Assembly (NCBI RefSeq): GCF_021730395.1
Contig: NC_069365.1
Span: 23,224,001 to 23,288,000, forward strand
DNA from: Mercenaria mercenaria
Lineage: Eukaryota > Mollusca > Bivalvia > Venerida > Veneridae
Direction: 5' to 3'
Length of the DNA stretch: 64,000 bases
Made by a program: the position numbers and the translations under genes. Every line of letters starts with the position of its first letter. Position 1 is the stretch's first letter. The notes beneath the pieces were generated by a model that saw only the letters and a list, made by a program, of their open reading frames with translations, did not search any database and had not been told where the DNA came from. Shown piece after piece: positions 23,049 through 33,490 of this stretch.

Positions 23049-24180
23049 AAGACCATTCCAGTAAAAACAGTTGTACTGGCAATGTCTTATTCTTTCACAG
23101 TGTTGCAATTCCAGTGAACATTTGATTTTGTATTCCCATGTGTATTTAGTGCATATGTCGAAGAATACGTTTGCACGAGTTGTAGAACACGTTACGTTTG
23201 TGACAGAACACGTTACATGTGTCACTGAAGACGCTCGTGTGATGTAAGACATGTAACGTGTGTCGCAAAACACGTAACATGTTTCAGTGTTTGGTTTTAT
23301 TTCTGCTGTATTTTCTTCCGTCAAGGAAAACATTTCACAAACCACAAACGATAGCCTCTTACGCATTTATCTCGATTAAATAAGTTACATTATACTAATT
23401 AATTTCCTTGTATAATTCATATAAACATTTAAGTCTTCAGACGTTTACAAATACACCACTCCTTAGCATTTCAGTGACAACCATACAGAATATATAGTCA
23501 GTTATCATAAGATATCGTCGTTTGAAAAAAAAACACACAAAAAACGATGCTGTGTTATATTAGAAACTTAATTATCAAAAAAAAAATTGACTCTGCAAAA
23601 TGTTGTCGAGCGTTTTCATGTCAGTGTACATTACCAACACGTAATTTTCTCAGAGCAATTAGCAATTGTAATATAATCATCACATCATCATTTATTTTAT
23701 CATTATATTGTATAACTTTACTTTAGACTATTGCACATGTAACAATGCGTAGTCACGTTCTGTTTAGTGTAAACAGACCTTTAAGGAAATTTTCACTTTT
23801 GTGGTAGTACCAATTTAATTCGAATTGTGCAAGCTACTTATTTATTTGAAAACTCAATATGACCAGTTTCAAGGTATTGTTAAAATTCCAATAAGGCATG
23901 TTAGCATGTCAAAATCCCTCCGAAATAGCTGACACGATATAATTTTATATCCAGATTTTCTGACAGAAGCTTAGTTTTGCCATAATTAGAATATTTTTCT
24001 TTAATTTAATTTGCAAACAAAGCACTTTAATGTACTTCAGATTTTATCTCTGATAGCTAAACAAGCAATATTTAGGATGAAAATATACATTTTGTAAAAC
24101 TAGAGTTGTCCGTTAATAGCCTCATCAACGCAATTTTCATCGCTTACACCTGTATCCTTAGTGAGGATCGGTTTTATACA
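23049..24180. other. AT-rich intergenic DNA with a short motif cluster
   Basis: Mostly featureless. At 23180-23290 the words ACACGTTAC, ACATGTGTC, GACATGTAAC and ACACGTAACATG recur in both orientations. No gene is recognised. Confidence 0.5.
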
Positions 24181-24191
24181 TTAGGTAGCAT

Positions 24192-25162
24192 CCTGTACGA
24201 AAAAATGACCTGTTTTACAGCTGTAAAACGTCTGTAAAAGACCTGTATTTTGAAATTACAACTGTAAAAGTAAAAGACCTGTATTTTGAAATTACAACTG
24301 TAAAAGACCTGTAAGTGAAAAACTGATCAGAAATACAGTTAAAATTTTCAGGTGTAAAATATGAAGGTCTCAATTTACAGCTGTAAAAATTTTACTGTTG
24401 AAAGTTACAGCTGTAAAATGGTCATGTCTCAAAATTACAGCTGTAATATTTTTGGAGGGAAACATGAGTATTGGCAGCCATTTTTAATGCATTTTGGCGG
24501 GATATAACTGAAATTCACACAGACTTCACATCATGTAAAATTTTGGAATTTAAAGCGTTATAGGGTAAGTACAGATGTTTAATTATCTATAATAGTTGTA
24601 AAAGGACATGTATAAGTACAAACATTCACTATTTACTCTATACTGGAAGCCGATAAGTTTAAAAGAAATAATTACAAGATTGCCATATGTTTTCATGACT
24701 GACAAAGAATGTTTTATAAACAAGATCTGCATATGTTCTACTTTGTATCCTACTCTTGAATTTTGCTGTTGCTATACTGTAATCATACTACATATACTTT
24801 ACGTACTAGACCATTTTTTGCCATTTTCATAGTTATTGCTACCTTATCTAGAGAATTGCAATTCATCCAAAAACTTTTGTACCTCTACTTTCGTCCCTTA
24901 AAATAATGCCCTCTTTTCCAACACCTATAATATTTCTACAGCTGTAACTTTTTTCATTTTTACAGCTGTAACTTTTTTTTACAGGTGTAGCTCATTTGCA
25001 TATTTCGAACTGTTTTACAGTCGTTTGACAGCTGTAAATTGAAATCTACAGCTATAAAATCAATGTTGTTATATAAAATCTACAGGTGTAAATTTGGAAT
25101 AAGCATGACTGTTATTTTGAACAAAAATACAGGTCTTTTACAGCTGTAAAATTTCGTACAGG
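24192..25162. mobile_element. CTGTAAAA-rich DNA element, nested in M2 copy 1
   Basis: Inverted ends CCTGTACGAAA / TTTCGTACAGG enclose 971 bp. Both subterminal regions carry many copies of the palindrome TTTTACAGCTGTAAAA or its half-sites (ACAGCTGTAAAA, GACCTGTATTTTG). Clustered subterminal motifs are seen in hAT-like and similar elements. No coding region is present. It interrupts the M2 end between GTAGCA and GGGTAC. Confidence 0.8.
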
Positions 25163-25806
25163 AGGGTACACTTTCGAATTTTGGCCCCCGTCAATATTTG
25201 TTATAAAAAGAACATCGTGATTTTGGATGTCTGTAAATTAAGGTGAGAGATAATGATTATTAATTCTTTAGAAAATTTATACAGCCGATACATGTAAAAT
25301 TCTGATGTCAGTTGGAAAACTAACTGCTGGTAGCTTTGTATGATCAATGAGACACCATTTCGCGGAAAAATTCAATTCACGGAAGGGTTCTGTGCTTGTT
25401 TATTGATACTCAGGAACATTTTCGTTATTTTCCAAAAAAACGAGCTGGATGGGCCCCCATTCCGTTTATGTCCTGACGTTCAGTAAGGACTTTTAAATTA
25501 AGAAATGCAATAAAATTGGACAGTGTTCTTGCAGCGGGATCATTGTAGACTATTCAAAAGGTGCAAAATTGATGATTTTGGCACGCTATTTTTCATGGAT
25601 TTAGTTTAAACATATTTTATTGCTCATTCAATATTTACAAGCATATACAACATTTTTTACAAACACAAACAAATAAGCAAATGGGTCGGGCCACAAGTTC
25701 TTACAACATCAGATGACGGCTCTCCCCAACAGATATAACACGAAACAAATTGGCGGGAAAATTAAAGGCTTTGTAAATTTGAAAATGAAATAAAGCATGT
25801 ATATAT

Positions 25807-25847
<41 letters not shown>

Positions 25848-25934
25848 ATGGGGTCCAGCTCCTTGGGAAGTCATTCTTATATATAAGACATTCCAGTATT
25901 CTCAACATTATGTTCTCATTCATAATATCGTATA

Positions 25935-26591
25935 TTAATGTTTGAATCTTGCAGTCTGTTTTATGTATTTTTGAACCTGTAAGAATATAAAATTATTCTC
26001 CTCATCCGTATATCTATCGCTACCACAGAGCAGAGTTTCTAAATTTAGCGGATGAAACATACGAGTATCGCGAAATAAGTTAATTCTTTGAGTTTGGAAA
26101 TAAGTACAGTTGAAGAAAAAATGTTCTGCGTCCTCATTTGGATGACCACATTCACACATAGGATTATTACGAAGATGATTACGAAAGAGATCACCATTTA
26201 GGTTACTACAATAATTACGCATGCGTGCATGATATACCGAAATTTGTCTGTCACCTGCGCAGTAGTATTTAGGAATGTTGCGCGCTTTAAATTTTGTCCT
26301 TAATTTAGTTTTGAAAATATTAATTGATTCCGAGTTTCTTATGTCTAGTTCAAGATTGTTCCAGAGAGAAGTGGCTGACGGAATAAAAGAGGAACTGTAT
26401 ATCTGAGTACGACGGGCTAATGTTTCATAGTCGTTATTATTACGAAGAGGATAGGGAGTAGTTTCAGAAACAGTTGCAGGAAATATATCTGCTAGATAAT
26501 TTGGCAAGTTTCCTTGTCTTGCTTTATAAACAGTTACAAGTTTTTGAATAGTGCGCCTGTCTTTTAATGAAACCCAACCTATTTCCTTCAT
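25935..26591 (-). CDS. LINE reverse transcriptase, C-terminal part
   Basis: A 218-residue open frame that continues the LINE protein beyond the insertion (KEIGWVSLKDRRTIQKLV onwards). It contains a Cys/His cluster MCECGHPNEDAEHFFFNC, which is typical of the C-terminus of jockey/CR1-type ORF2 proteins. It ends 334 bp before the LINE 3' end. Confidence 0.88.
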   Translation of the reverse strand: MKEIGWVSLKDRRTIQKLVTVYKARQGNLPNYLADIFPATVSETTPYPLRNNNDYETLARRTQIYSSSFIPSATSLWNNLELDIRNSESINIFKTKLRTKFKARNIPKYYCAGDRQISVYHARMRNYCSNLNGDLFRNHLRNNPMCECGHPNEDAEHFFFNCTYFQTQRINLFRDTRMFHPLNLETLLCGSDRYTDEENNFIFLQVQKYIKQTARFKH

Positions 26592-29500
26592 TAAGGAGGT
26601 AGGTTACCTTGTTACCAGGGTAAATTCAAATTAGTTGAACCGCAGCAATTTTTTGTATTTTGTGTAATATGATGTTTTAACAGCTACAATCTCAATTTCG
26701 TTTTTCTCTGGCCCTTCAAATTCAATTTTTATCCAGGTTTAAAGAACATGACCCTCCAGAGGTATTTTATATTGAAAGAAGAAGGAAAATACGGATATTT
26801 AACACTTTGCAGTGTATTTTAGTTTAACTGATATCCGTAGAAGTCTGCATAATTGATAATTTTACTAGTATGCGCGTTAGCTTTCTAATATAAGCTTAAA
26901 ATGTATATGTCGCGGGGCTCGTGTTTCCATAGTAACGCATTTTCGCTCATTTTTAAACAACTATGTATAAAAACGGGGTTTTCGACGGCTTCAGTGCCAT
27001 TCTGTTAATGATTAACATGGAATATTTGGGTAATATTATTAGCAAAATACCAAGCACATTACATGGTACCCTCTTTTTCTTAAAGTTTAAAATAACCATG
27101 GCAACAGAGATGTTTAAAATAGCTTATATCTTGCTTTTTGTCGCAATTTCTTACAAAAAATATTGAATAAAATTATCTTTCTTGTTAATGTAGCTTCAAA
27201 ACATATTATTTCAAACGTAAGTTATATTTTCGTGTTATTTGTATTTATTCAAACAAATTTCACAGCTTAAAATACTTACAGCAGTACCCTTCGTCTTGCA
27301 TTTTACATGGAAAATCGTTCAGTATGTGCTATTATTTTCACGGATGTTGTTGAAATGAAAATAAAAAGCCGAAGCTGTGTTCCTTAAATAGACCAGTGTC
27401 AACGCTTTTGAATTTTACATTTAGATATATAGGTCACGGGCTTCGTTTCCATGGTAACATCAATTCAATTCAAGAAATCACAATTTTCTACTGAAATTTG
27501 AACAATTTTAGAGCCTAGTTTTACTATATAACTAACAAATTATCAATGAAAACTGAAAATAGGTATTACAAATCAAACTGCAAGTTTTTATTTGAAAATG
27601 GCCATAACAAGTAACCTTTCACCCAACTATATTCCAAATAACATCGGTTACCATCATCCATTTTCTTACATTCTGCATAACAATTCAATATAACTACATA
27701 AAAGAAGCAAAATATTGATTGTTATTCAGAGCAAAAGACTCATAAAAAATATTTCAGCAAATAATAGCTGTTTGAAAATAGTTCAAATAAAGAAAATGCA
27801 CAGAATTACGTACTTTCAAACTAAAAGCTATTAATTTTGCGCGGTAACTGACACGTAATGTCATGACGTCAATGACGTCATTTTAAGGCAACATTGTTTT
27901 GAAGCGTTTCTGTGGCAATTTATTCATTATTTCTGCATTATTAAACCATAAAGCATCAGATCGGAGACGGGTTCATGATTTGTTTTCAGAAGAATGGATA
28001 TACAAACACATTTAGTTTGTCGTAAACGTCGTCGTAAATCGTCACGTTAGCTTCCGGTTGGACATGCGCACATACAAATATTAAGGAGGTAGGTTACCTT
28101 CATATTTGTATGTGCGCATGTCCAACCGGAAGCTAACGTGACGATTTACGACGACGTTTACGACAAACTAAATGTGTTTGTATATTCATTCTTCTGAAAA
28201 CAAATCATGAACCTGTCTCCGATCTGATGCTTTATGGTTTAATAATGCAGAAATAATGAATAAATTGCCGCAGAAACGCTTCAAAACAATGTTGCCTTAA
28301 AATGACGTCATTGACGTCATGACGTTACGTGTCAGTTACCGCGCAAAATTAATAGCTTTTATTTTGAAAGTACGTAATTCTGTGCATTTTCTTTATTTGA
28401 ACTATTTTCAAACAGCTATTATTTGCTGAAACATTTTTTATGAGTCTTTTGCTCTGAATAACAATCAATATTTGCTTCTTTTATGTAGTTATATTGAAAT
28501 GTTATGCGGAATGTAAGAAAATGGATGATGGTAACCGATGTTATTTGGAATATAGTTGGATGAAAGGTTACTTGTTACGGCCATTTTCAAATAAAAAACT
28601 TGCAGTTTGATTTGTAATACCTATTTTTCAGTTTTCATTGATAATTTGTTAGTTATATACTAAAACTAAGCTCTAAAATTGTTCAAATTTCAGTAGAAAA
28701 TTGTGATTTCTTGAATTGAATTGATGTTACCATGGAAACGAAGCCCGTGACCTATATATCTAAATGTAAAATTCAAAAGCGTTGACACTGGTCTATGTAA
28801 GGAACACAGCTTCGGCTTTTTATTTTCATTACAACAACATCCATGAGATAATAGCAGATGCTGAACGATTTTTCCATGAAAATGCAAGACGAAGGGTACT
28901 GCTGCAAGTATTTTAAGCTGTGAAATTTGTTTGAATAAATACAAATAACACGAAAATATAACTTACGTTTTAAATAATATGTTTTGAAGCTACATTAACA
29001 AGAATATAATTTTATTCATATTTTTTATAAGAAATTGCGACAAAAAGCAAAATATAAGCTATTTTAAACATCTCTGTTGCCATGGTTACTTTAAACTTTA
29101 AGAAAAATAGGGTACCATGTAAAGTGCTTGGTATTTTGCTAATATATAACCCAAATATTCCATGTTGGTCATTAACAGAATGGCACTGAAGCCGTCGAAA
29201 ACCCCGTTTTTATACATAAGTGTTTAAAAATGAGAGAAAATGCGTTACCATGGAAACACGAGCCCCGCGACATATACATTTTAAGCTTATATTAGAAAGC
29301 TAACGCGCATACTAGTAAAATTATCAATTATGCAGACTTCTACGGATATCAGTGAAACTAAAATACACTGAAAAGTGTTAAATATCCGTATTTTCCTTCT
29401 TCTTTCAATATAAAATACCTTTGGAGGGTCATGTTCTTTAAACCTGGATAAAAATTGAACTTGAAGGGCCAGAGAAAAACGAAATTGAGATTGTAGCTGT

Positions 29501-29607
29501 TAAAACATCATATTACACAAATTACAAAAAATTGCTGCGGTTCAACTAATTTGAATTTACCCTGGTAACAAGGTAACCTACCTCCTTAAGGTAACCTACC
29601 TCCTTAA
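26591..29607. mobile_element. 3-kb TTAA-flanked palindromic (foldback) element inside the LINE
   Basis: TTAA is present at both ends (26591-26594 and 29604-29607). The reconstructed empty LINE site reads CATTAACC, so TTAA was duplicated as in piggyBac-type insertion. The element is a near-perfect inverted repeat with arms of about 1.49 kb. The end motif TTAAGGAGGTAGGTTACCTT is seen at the left end, in the 20-bp centre (28081-28100) and, inverted, twice in tandem at the right end. It is noncoding. Confidence 0.9.
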
Positions 29608-31155
29608 CCGTTCAATTGAGACTGATCTGGTTAAGCCAGTTACAATTCGTGCTGCTTCGTACTGAATCTTTTCTAAAGCTTGTTTCTCATAGTCGGCACA
29701 TCCACCCCATACAACAGATGCATATTCTAATAAGGGCCTTAAATAAGATATGTATATCTGATTCAATGAATTACGATTAATTTTAAATTTCAGTGATCTC
29801 ATTGATCCAAGGACTTTCGAAGCGGATGACATAATATTATTAATATGATCATGCCATTTTCCATCAGATCTAAATGTTACTCCTAAATGTTTATGACTTT
29901 CGACGAAGTCAAGACTAACATTATTAAATATCAATGCAGGTTTACGTTCTGACACTAATGTAAAAAATACTACTTCTGTTTTATTAGGATTAAATTCTAC
30001 GAGCCATTGCAGAGACCAGTCACTAATTATCTGAAGATCATTATTTAAAGTGCGTTGCATGAAATCTATATCTGAAGATGAGACAGCTAAGGAACTATCA
30101 TCAGCAAAAAGACGAGCTTCACTTAATAGATTATCAGTAATGTCATTAACATATACTAAAAAGAATAGAGGACCAAGGACCGAGCCTTGAGGGACACCGG
30201 CCGATACAAATTTTAAATCTGAGAAAGACGATCCGATAAACACTTTTTGATTACGATTAGAAAGGTAACTTTTGGTCCACTGCAAAAGATTTCCACCGAT
30301 TCCGTTTTGTTTTAATTTGAAAATTAGACCTTCATGCCATACTCGATCGAACGCCTTTGATATATCACAGAAAACCATACATGTTGGTATTTTATTATCG
30401 TAAGACGAACATATTTGGTGATAAATATCTAATAATTGATACACAGTAGAATGACCTGGTAAGAAACCCGACTGCTTTGAAAATATTAAATCGTTTGAAT
30501 ACAAATGGTTGTAAAAATGTTTGAACATGACCCTTTCCATAACTTTTCCTACACAACTAATCAGAGAAATAGGCCTGTAATTTGACGGAGTATTTCCATT
30601 TCCTTTTTTATATAGAGGCATGACAGTGGCTGATTTCCATATATCTGGATATTCACAAACAGTCAAAGATCTATTAAAAAGTATACACAATGGTTTACAA
30701 ATTGAATTTTTACATTCTTTTAACATTCTGTGGCTAATTTCATCTGGACCCGAGGCTTTATTAATCAGCAAAGACGATAGAATATCAGTGATCTCTTGTT
30801 CATTAATTAAAAATTCATTCAGGATGTTCCTACTCTTCATTATGCATGATGGAAGGTTAGATCTAGAGTCAGCCGTTGAAATTGAAACAAAGTAATCATT
30901 AAGACAGTCTGCTTTTTCTTTATCAGAAATAAAATGAGAAACATTGCCATTTTCATTTACTTCAAGTGGAGGAATAACTTCGCTACCTTTGCATTGTTTC
31001 ACTAATAATTTAACCATTTTCCAATAAAATCTCGGGTTGCTAGAACTTGTTTCGAAGAGAGTAAATTCTAAATTATTGAAAAATTTCTGTTTTGCATGTG
31101 TTATTAAATTACTTTCTTTATTACGTAATTTTAGGTATTCGTTCCAATCAGACAC
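29596..31155 (-). CDS. LINE reverse transcriptase, N-terminal part
   Basis: A 519-residue open frame of a non-LTR reverse transcriptase. Motifs in order are ISHRMLKEC, WKSATVMPLYKKGN, NYRPISLISCVGKVMERVM, VFCDISKAFDRVWHEGL, SAGVPQGSVLGPLFFLVYVN, LFADDSSLA (the catalytic FADD box) and PLLEYASVVWGG. It belongs to the jockey/CR1-like group. The frame is open throughout and stops only where the TTAA element (26591-29607) was inserted, after SIERL. The annotated start is arbitrary because the element is 5'-truncated. The remaining C-terminus is at 25935-26591. Confidence 0.92.
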   Translation of the reverse strand: MSDWNEYLKLRNKESNLITHAKQKFFNNLEFTLFETSSSNPRFYWKMVKLLVKQCKGSEVIPPLEVNENGNVSHFISDKEKADCLNDYFVSISTADSRSNLPSCIMKSRNILNEFLINEQEITDILSSLLINKASGPDEISHRMLKECKNSICKPLCILFNRSLTVCEYPDIWKSATVMPLYKKGNGNTPSNYRPISLISCVGKVMERVMFKHFYNHLYSNDLIFSKQSGFLPGHSTVYQLLDIYHQICSSYDNKIPTCMVFCDISKAFDRVWHEGLIFKLKQNGIGGNLLQWTKSYLSNRNQKVFIGSSFSDLKFVSAGVPQGSVLGPLFFLVYVNDITDNLLSEARLFADDSSLAVSSSDIDFMQRTLNNDLQIISDWSLQWLVEFNPNKTEVVFFTLVSERKPALIFNNVSLDFVESHKHLGVTFRSDGKWHDHINNIMSSASKVLGSMRSLKFKINRNSLNQIYISYLRPLLEYASVVWGGCADYEKQALEKIQYEAARIVTGLTRSVSIERLRR

Positions 31156-31405
31156 ATTTTTTGATTTAATAGCTTTCTGTTTTTTGTTTTTTCATGGATG
31201 ATGTAAACCTTTCGCTTTGATAACTTTCTTTATTCTTGTATGAGAATCCTGATCTTGCCATTAATTAAAAGCACAAAACATGCACGCAATTTATAAAATA
31301 GCCACCCAAATTTTGCTCATAGGGGAAGTGCAATATTGCGACTCGCTACATGTAAGACTGTCCGTGCCCAAAATTTTCGCATCTAAGTGTACCTTGCTAA
31401 CTTAA

Positions 31406-32050
31406 GGAAAATCTGCAAAAATTAAATTTTGAAAGAACTCTTAAATTTTGCGGTTTCAAATAGTTTAGAACCTCTTCTTCGATATTCTAAACTTTCCGGG
31501 CACTTAAAACGCTACCTGACGGCACAGCAGCTCAAAAATGTTACGGTGAGGACACATAAAAGCATAAAAGTCAATATACACGCATACGATTTTTTTTGGA
31601 TTCTAGCTCCAGTAACAAGGTTCTGGTACAGTAAACCCATCATTTTTATCGTTATTAATCCACACAGCGCATATTTGGCCCATCAGCTATGCAGTTCGTC
31701 AATCAGGGGGATGGTCGGACGATGGGGACCCGATGAAATAAGAAAATAAGGGGTGGAGACATTTTATTTTCGCAAAATGGTGCAGAATTGCCCTTATATC
31801 ATTCCTAATGACAAAATACGTTAAATCATGTCAGAAAATGCTAAAAACGGATGTATTGTACGTTCTTTGTCTCGTAGCAACGATTTGTAAATTTTGGCTA
31901 AATTTGTGCATTAGGGGTGGGCAAGTTTAGAGTCTCTCATATAGACTTCGTTTCATGCTATTGAAAACATTTTTATTTGGTTGCATTGGCGAAAGACATA
32001 TAAAAGTTCAGAACAAGTAAAACCCTCTTTTGTTCATTAACTGAAAAATC
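31406..32050. other. Intergenic DNA between two M2 copies
   Basis: No gene or repeat recognised. Confidence 0.4.
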
Positions 32051-32588
32051 TTAAGGTAGCAGGGTACACTTTCGAATTTTGGCCCCCGTCAATATTTGTT
32101 ATAAAGAGAACATCGTGATTTTGGATGTCTGTAAATTAAGGTGAGAGATAATGATTATTAATTCTTTAGAAAATTTATACAGCCGATACATGTAAAATTC
32201 TGATGTCAGTTGGAAAACTAACTGCTGGTAGCTTTGTATGATCAATGAGACACCATTTCGCGGAAAAATTCAATTCACGGAAGGGTAATGCAATAAAATT
32301 GGACAGTGTTCTTGCAGCGGGATCATTGTAGATTATTCAAAAGGTGCAAAATTGATGATTTTGGCACGCTATTTTTCATGGATGATGTAAACCTTTCGCT
32401 TTGATAACTTTCTTTATTCTTGTATGAGAATCCTGATCTTGCCATTAATTAAAAGCACAAAACATGCACGCAATTTATAAAATAGCCACCCAAATTTTGC
32501 TCATAGTGGAAGTGCAATATTGCGACTCGCTACATGTAAGACCGTCCGTGCCCAAAATTTTCGCATCTATGTGTACCTTGCTACCTTA
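32051..32588. mobile_element. MITE family M2, copy 2 (uninterrupted)
   Basis: A 538-bp element with inverted ends AAGGTAGCAGGGTACAC / GTGTACCTTGCTACCTT. It matches the pieces of copy 1 almost base for base (for example TTTTGGCCCCCGTCAATATT), so it serves as the reference for the nested insertions at 24181-31405. Open frames crossing its right end are spurious. Confidence 0.88.
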
Positions 32589-32869
32589 CTACATGTATAC
32601 AGTATCCAGCTTTGAATACACAAAGCAAATCAAGCGCATTTTGAGTCGCCTGAATGTGTGTGTATTTATTTGCTATGGCATTGAAACAGTGCGAAAAAAA
32701 TTCTCACTAGAGGTACTATCAAAGAAACAAAACGCAAAAATTAAAACATCCTGTTTTGAGGTAAAATACAAACACTTGCGGTGGCACGAGAAACCAGATA
32801 TATATGGTACCAGTAAAACTATTTGATTGTTAGCTGACTATTCGAGAGCAGGAATAGCTTCCGTGCCCG

Positions 32870-33360
32870 GATTTGGTTTTGTTTTGCATATAAGCTGATT
32901 TCAGTAACCACTTGCGGGAACTGATTGAAACTTCACACACGTATTCATTGTGATGATCTGAATACATGCACTGAACAGGTTTGTAATTTTACAAAGTTTC
33001 ATCCCTTTTTCGTCTTCGCAATTTTTATCAAGATTTGTACGTACATGTAAGCAGATAGCTCAGAACTCACAAATGGGAATAGATAAAAACTTCACTCTGG
33101 TCCTCTGTGATGAGCTACGTGCAGTGCACAGGTTTCATCACTCTATTTTTCAGTTTTATAAAGAAGTATCCCTTTTCCCCTAGTTAGCATTTTTGGGTAA
33201 AGTTTTGTGCGTAAGCTGGCATCTCAGTATTCACAGATGGAAATAGAGTGAAACTTCACATAATTGCTCACAGTGATGATATGACATACAATGCACAAGT
33301 CTCATCTCTCTGTTTTGCTTGTTCACAAAGTTATTTCTCTTTTTCCTATTAACAATACTT
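32870..33360 (+). repeat. Degenerate tandem repeat, about 165 bp, three copies
   Basis: Blocks share GTAAGC.GATA, ATTCACA.ATGG, GAAACTTCACA and GTTTCATC..TCT. It is the same family as 6755-7070 in gene A's last intron. Confidence 0.75.
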
Positions 33361-33490
33361 GGTTTATTTTATCATTTTATTAAGGGAGAAAGTTCTACAT
33401 CTCAAAATTTTCTTGTACGTATTTATGCATTTCAACTTGTTTTACTGAAAGGCTTTTGAATACCCGAGCTTTGCATGTTCAATTTTCTAC

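Larger units (their letters stand above)
25601..31187 (-). mobile_element. LINE of the jockey/CR1 group, 5'-truncated, interrupted by a TTAA element
   Basis: The two ends are flanked by the same 12 bases TTTTTCATGGAT (25589-25600 and 31188-31199), a target-site duplication inside MITE M2. On the minus strand the reverse transcriptase starts abruptly about 35 bp from the 5' junction, so endonuclease and ORF1 are missing by 5' truncation, as is common for LINEs. The coding region is split by the insertion at 26591-29607. Confidence 0.9.
24181..31405. mobile_element. MITE family M2, copy 1, split by two later insertions
   Basis: Compared with the uninterrupted copy at 32051-32588, this copy has its left end (TTAGGTAGCA) at 24181, resumes at 25164 (GGGTACACTTTCGAATTTTG), is cut again at 25600, resumes at 31200 (GATGTAAACCTTTCGC) and ends at about 31405 with GTGTACCTTGCTAACTTAA. 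The two gaps hold the CTGTAAAA element (24192-25162) and a LINE (25601-31187). A roughly 120-bp segment near 25390-25505 is absent from copy 2. Confidence 0.85.

Noticed and set aside
26591-29607. Two separate unrelated TTAA MITEs facing each other
   Set aside because: The LINE empty site needs only one TTAA event and the arms are nearly identical, so one composite palindromic insertion is simpler.
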